DNA from: S012-113 sp965368405
GTDB taxonomy: Bacteria; Bacteroidota; Bacteroidia; Cytophagales; Cyclobacteriaceae
Length of the DNA stretch: 6,046 nt
Assembly (NCBI GenBank): GCA_965368405.1
Contig: CBDUMS010000131.1
Location: 1-6,046, forward strand
Reading direction: 5' to 3'
The notes below the pieces were generated by a model. That model was not told where the DNA came from. It did no database searches and saw nothing but the letters and a program-made list of their open reading frames with translations. Position numbers and translations under genes: made by a program. Below, one piece after another: positions 5,519-6,046 of this stretch; within the stretch, counting starts at the first letter, position 1; each line of letters opens with the position of its first letter.

Positions 5519-6046
5519 CTAGCTTAAAACAGCAGTTACTTTTTTAAGCAAGTCTGTCGTCATTTTATTGCCACAGAGAATAAGGACTACATTTTTATTT
5601 TGATATAGTTCCTTATTCTTAATAAGTGCTGCAACGGCTAAACCAGCAGCCCCTTCCGCAAGGATAAAGTGATGCTTAATTAATATAGCCAGCGCATGAA
5701 TAATTTCATCTTCTGAGATTAGGTGAAATCGGTTGATTACTTTTTGGCAAATTGGAAACGTAATTGAATCCACCTCCATACCGCCAGCTGTACCGTCAGA
5801 AACCGTTGGTTCCGAGGGCATTTCCAGCACTTTACCCGCCTGAATTGAATGATACATCACCGCAGAATTCTCAGGTTGACAACCTATTATTTCAATTTTC
5901 TGTCCCTGATTTTTAGCAAACCCACCTATTCCACTTATAAGTCCGCCGCCACCAATTGGCACAAAAATACTCGACACTTCGGGAAGATCTTCTAAGATTT
6001 CTTTCGCTATAGTTCCCTGCCCACCAATAATTTTTTCATCATTATA
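5519..6046 (-). CDS. PLP-dependent threonine/serine dehydratase, C-terminal part (N-terminus cut by window edge)
   Basis: This is the last 175 residues of a fold type II PLP enzyme of the threonine/serine dehydratase family, which converts L-threonine to 2-oxobutanoate and ammonia (or serine to pyruvate). The frame is open to position 6046, so the short-looking start at 5977 (GTG) is internal. The visible part begins with GGQGTIAKEILED, then VPIGGGGLISG, the glycine loop that binds the PLP phosphate. SEDEIIHAL and LAEGAAGLAVAAL match the conserved C-terminal helices. VVLILCGNK is where other members have SGGN or CGGN; the Ser or Cys normally contacts the pyridine nitrogen. The catalytic lysine lies upstream, outside the window. 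There is no ACT regulatory domain after the catalytic domain, so this is the short, unregulated form (TdcB- or EutB-like) rather than biosynthetic IlvA. A serine racemase-type activity is also possible. Confidence 0.9.
   Translation of the reverse strand, partial: YNDEKIIGGQGTIAKEILEDLPEVSSIFVPIGGGGLISGIGGFAKNQGQKIEIIGCQPENSAVMYHSIQAGKVLEMPSEPTVSDGTAGGMEVDSITFPICQKVINRFHLISEDEIIHALAILIKHHFILAEGAAGLAVAALIKNKELYQNKNVVLILCGNKMTTDLLKKVTAVLS
5522..5549. repeat. AT-rich hairpin at the convergent gene ends
   Basis: GCTTAAAA and TTTTAAGC form perfect eight-base arms around a 12-base loop, within the last codons of the dehydratase gene and directly after the permease stop. A run of T lies inside its right arm, but none follows it. 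It might contribute to termination of the permease transcript; the evidence is weak. Confidence 0.3.

Noticed and set aside
5519..5977. Dehydratase fragment read as a complete 152-residue gene starting at GTG 5977
   Set aside because: The frame continues without a stop to 6046 and encodes the family motif GGQGTIAKEIL upstream of that codon, so the gene is simply cut by the window edge.

Overview
The window looks like chromosomal DNA from a Bacteroidota species, most likely a marine or soil member of the Cytophagales. This is inferred from four things: modest GC content, starts without Shine-Dalgarno sequences in AT-rich leaders, promoter -7 octamers of the Bacteroidota form TAnnTTTG, and an ~800-residue two-module FtsX/MacB-type permease of the kind that occurs in many copies in that group. 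No rRNA, tRNA, insertion sequence, CRISPR array or phage gene was seen. Genes fill nearly the whole window, and the longest stretch without one is about 200 bases (1572-1771).

Layout, left to right. Positions 1-1309 (minus strand) hold an alpha/beta hydrolase with an N-terminal membrane or signal segment, followed three bases later by a class I SAM-dependent methyltransferase whose C-terminus lies outside the window. Positions 1371-1571 (minus) encode a small cold-shock protein with its own recognisable promoter. Positions 1772-2580 (minus) hold a NifX/NafY-like small protein with a His-rich tail and, upstream of it, a thioredoxin-like protein with a WCSNC active site. A 52-base divergent region separates these from a group III truncated haemoglobin (2633-2992, plus strand). 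Positions 3111-5516 (plus) encode an FtsX/MacB-type ABC permease with no ATPase gene beside it. It converges, two bases apart, on the C-terminal half of a PLP-dependent threonine/serine dehydratase (5519-6046, minus), whose N-terminus is outside the window.

The most coherent group is the thioredoxin, NifX-like and truncated-haemoglobin genes. All three families deal with redox, haem or metal chemistry. A near-consensus Crp/Fnr-type palindrome, GTGAT-N4-ATCAC, lies about 41 bases upstream of the predicted start of the NifX-like transcript, the classical class II activator position. This suggests a small module responding to oxygen, nitric oxide or redox state; the link is inferred, not shown. 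The other standout is a perfect 26-bp palindrome inside the hydrolase gene. I found no clear evidence of a wholly new system: most genes belong to known families, and the novelty lies in their combination and in a few sequence oddities.
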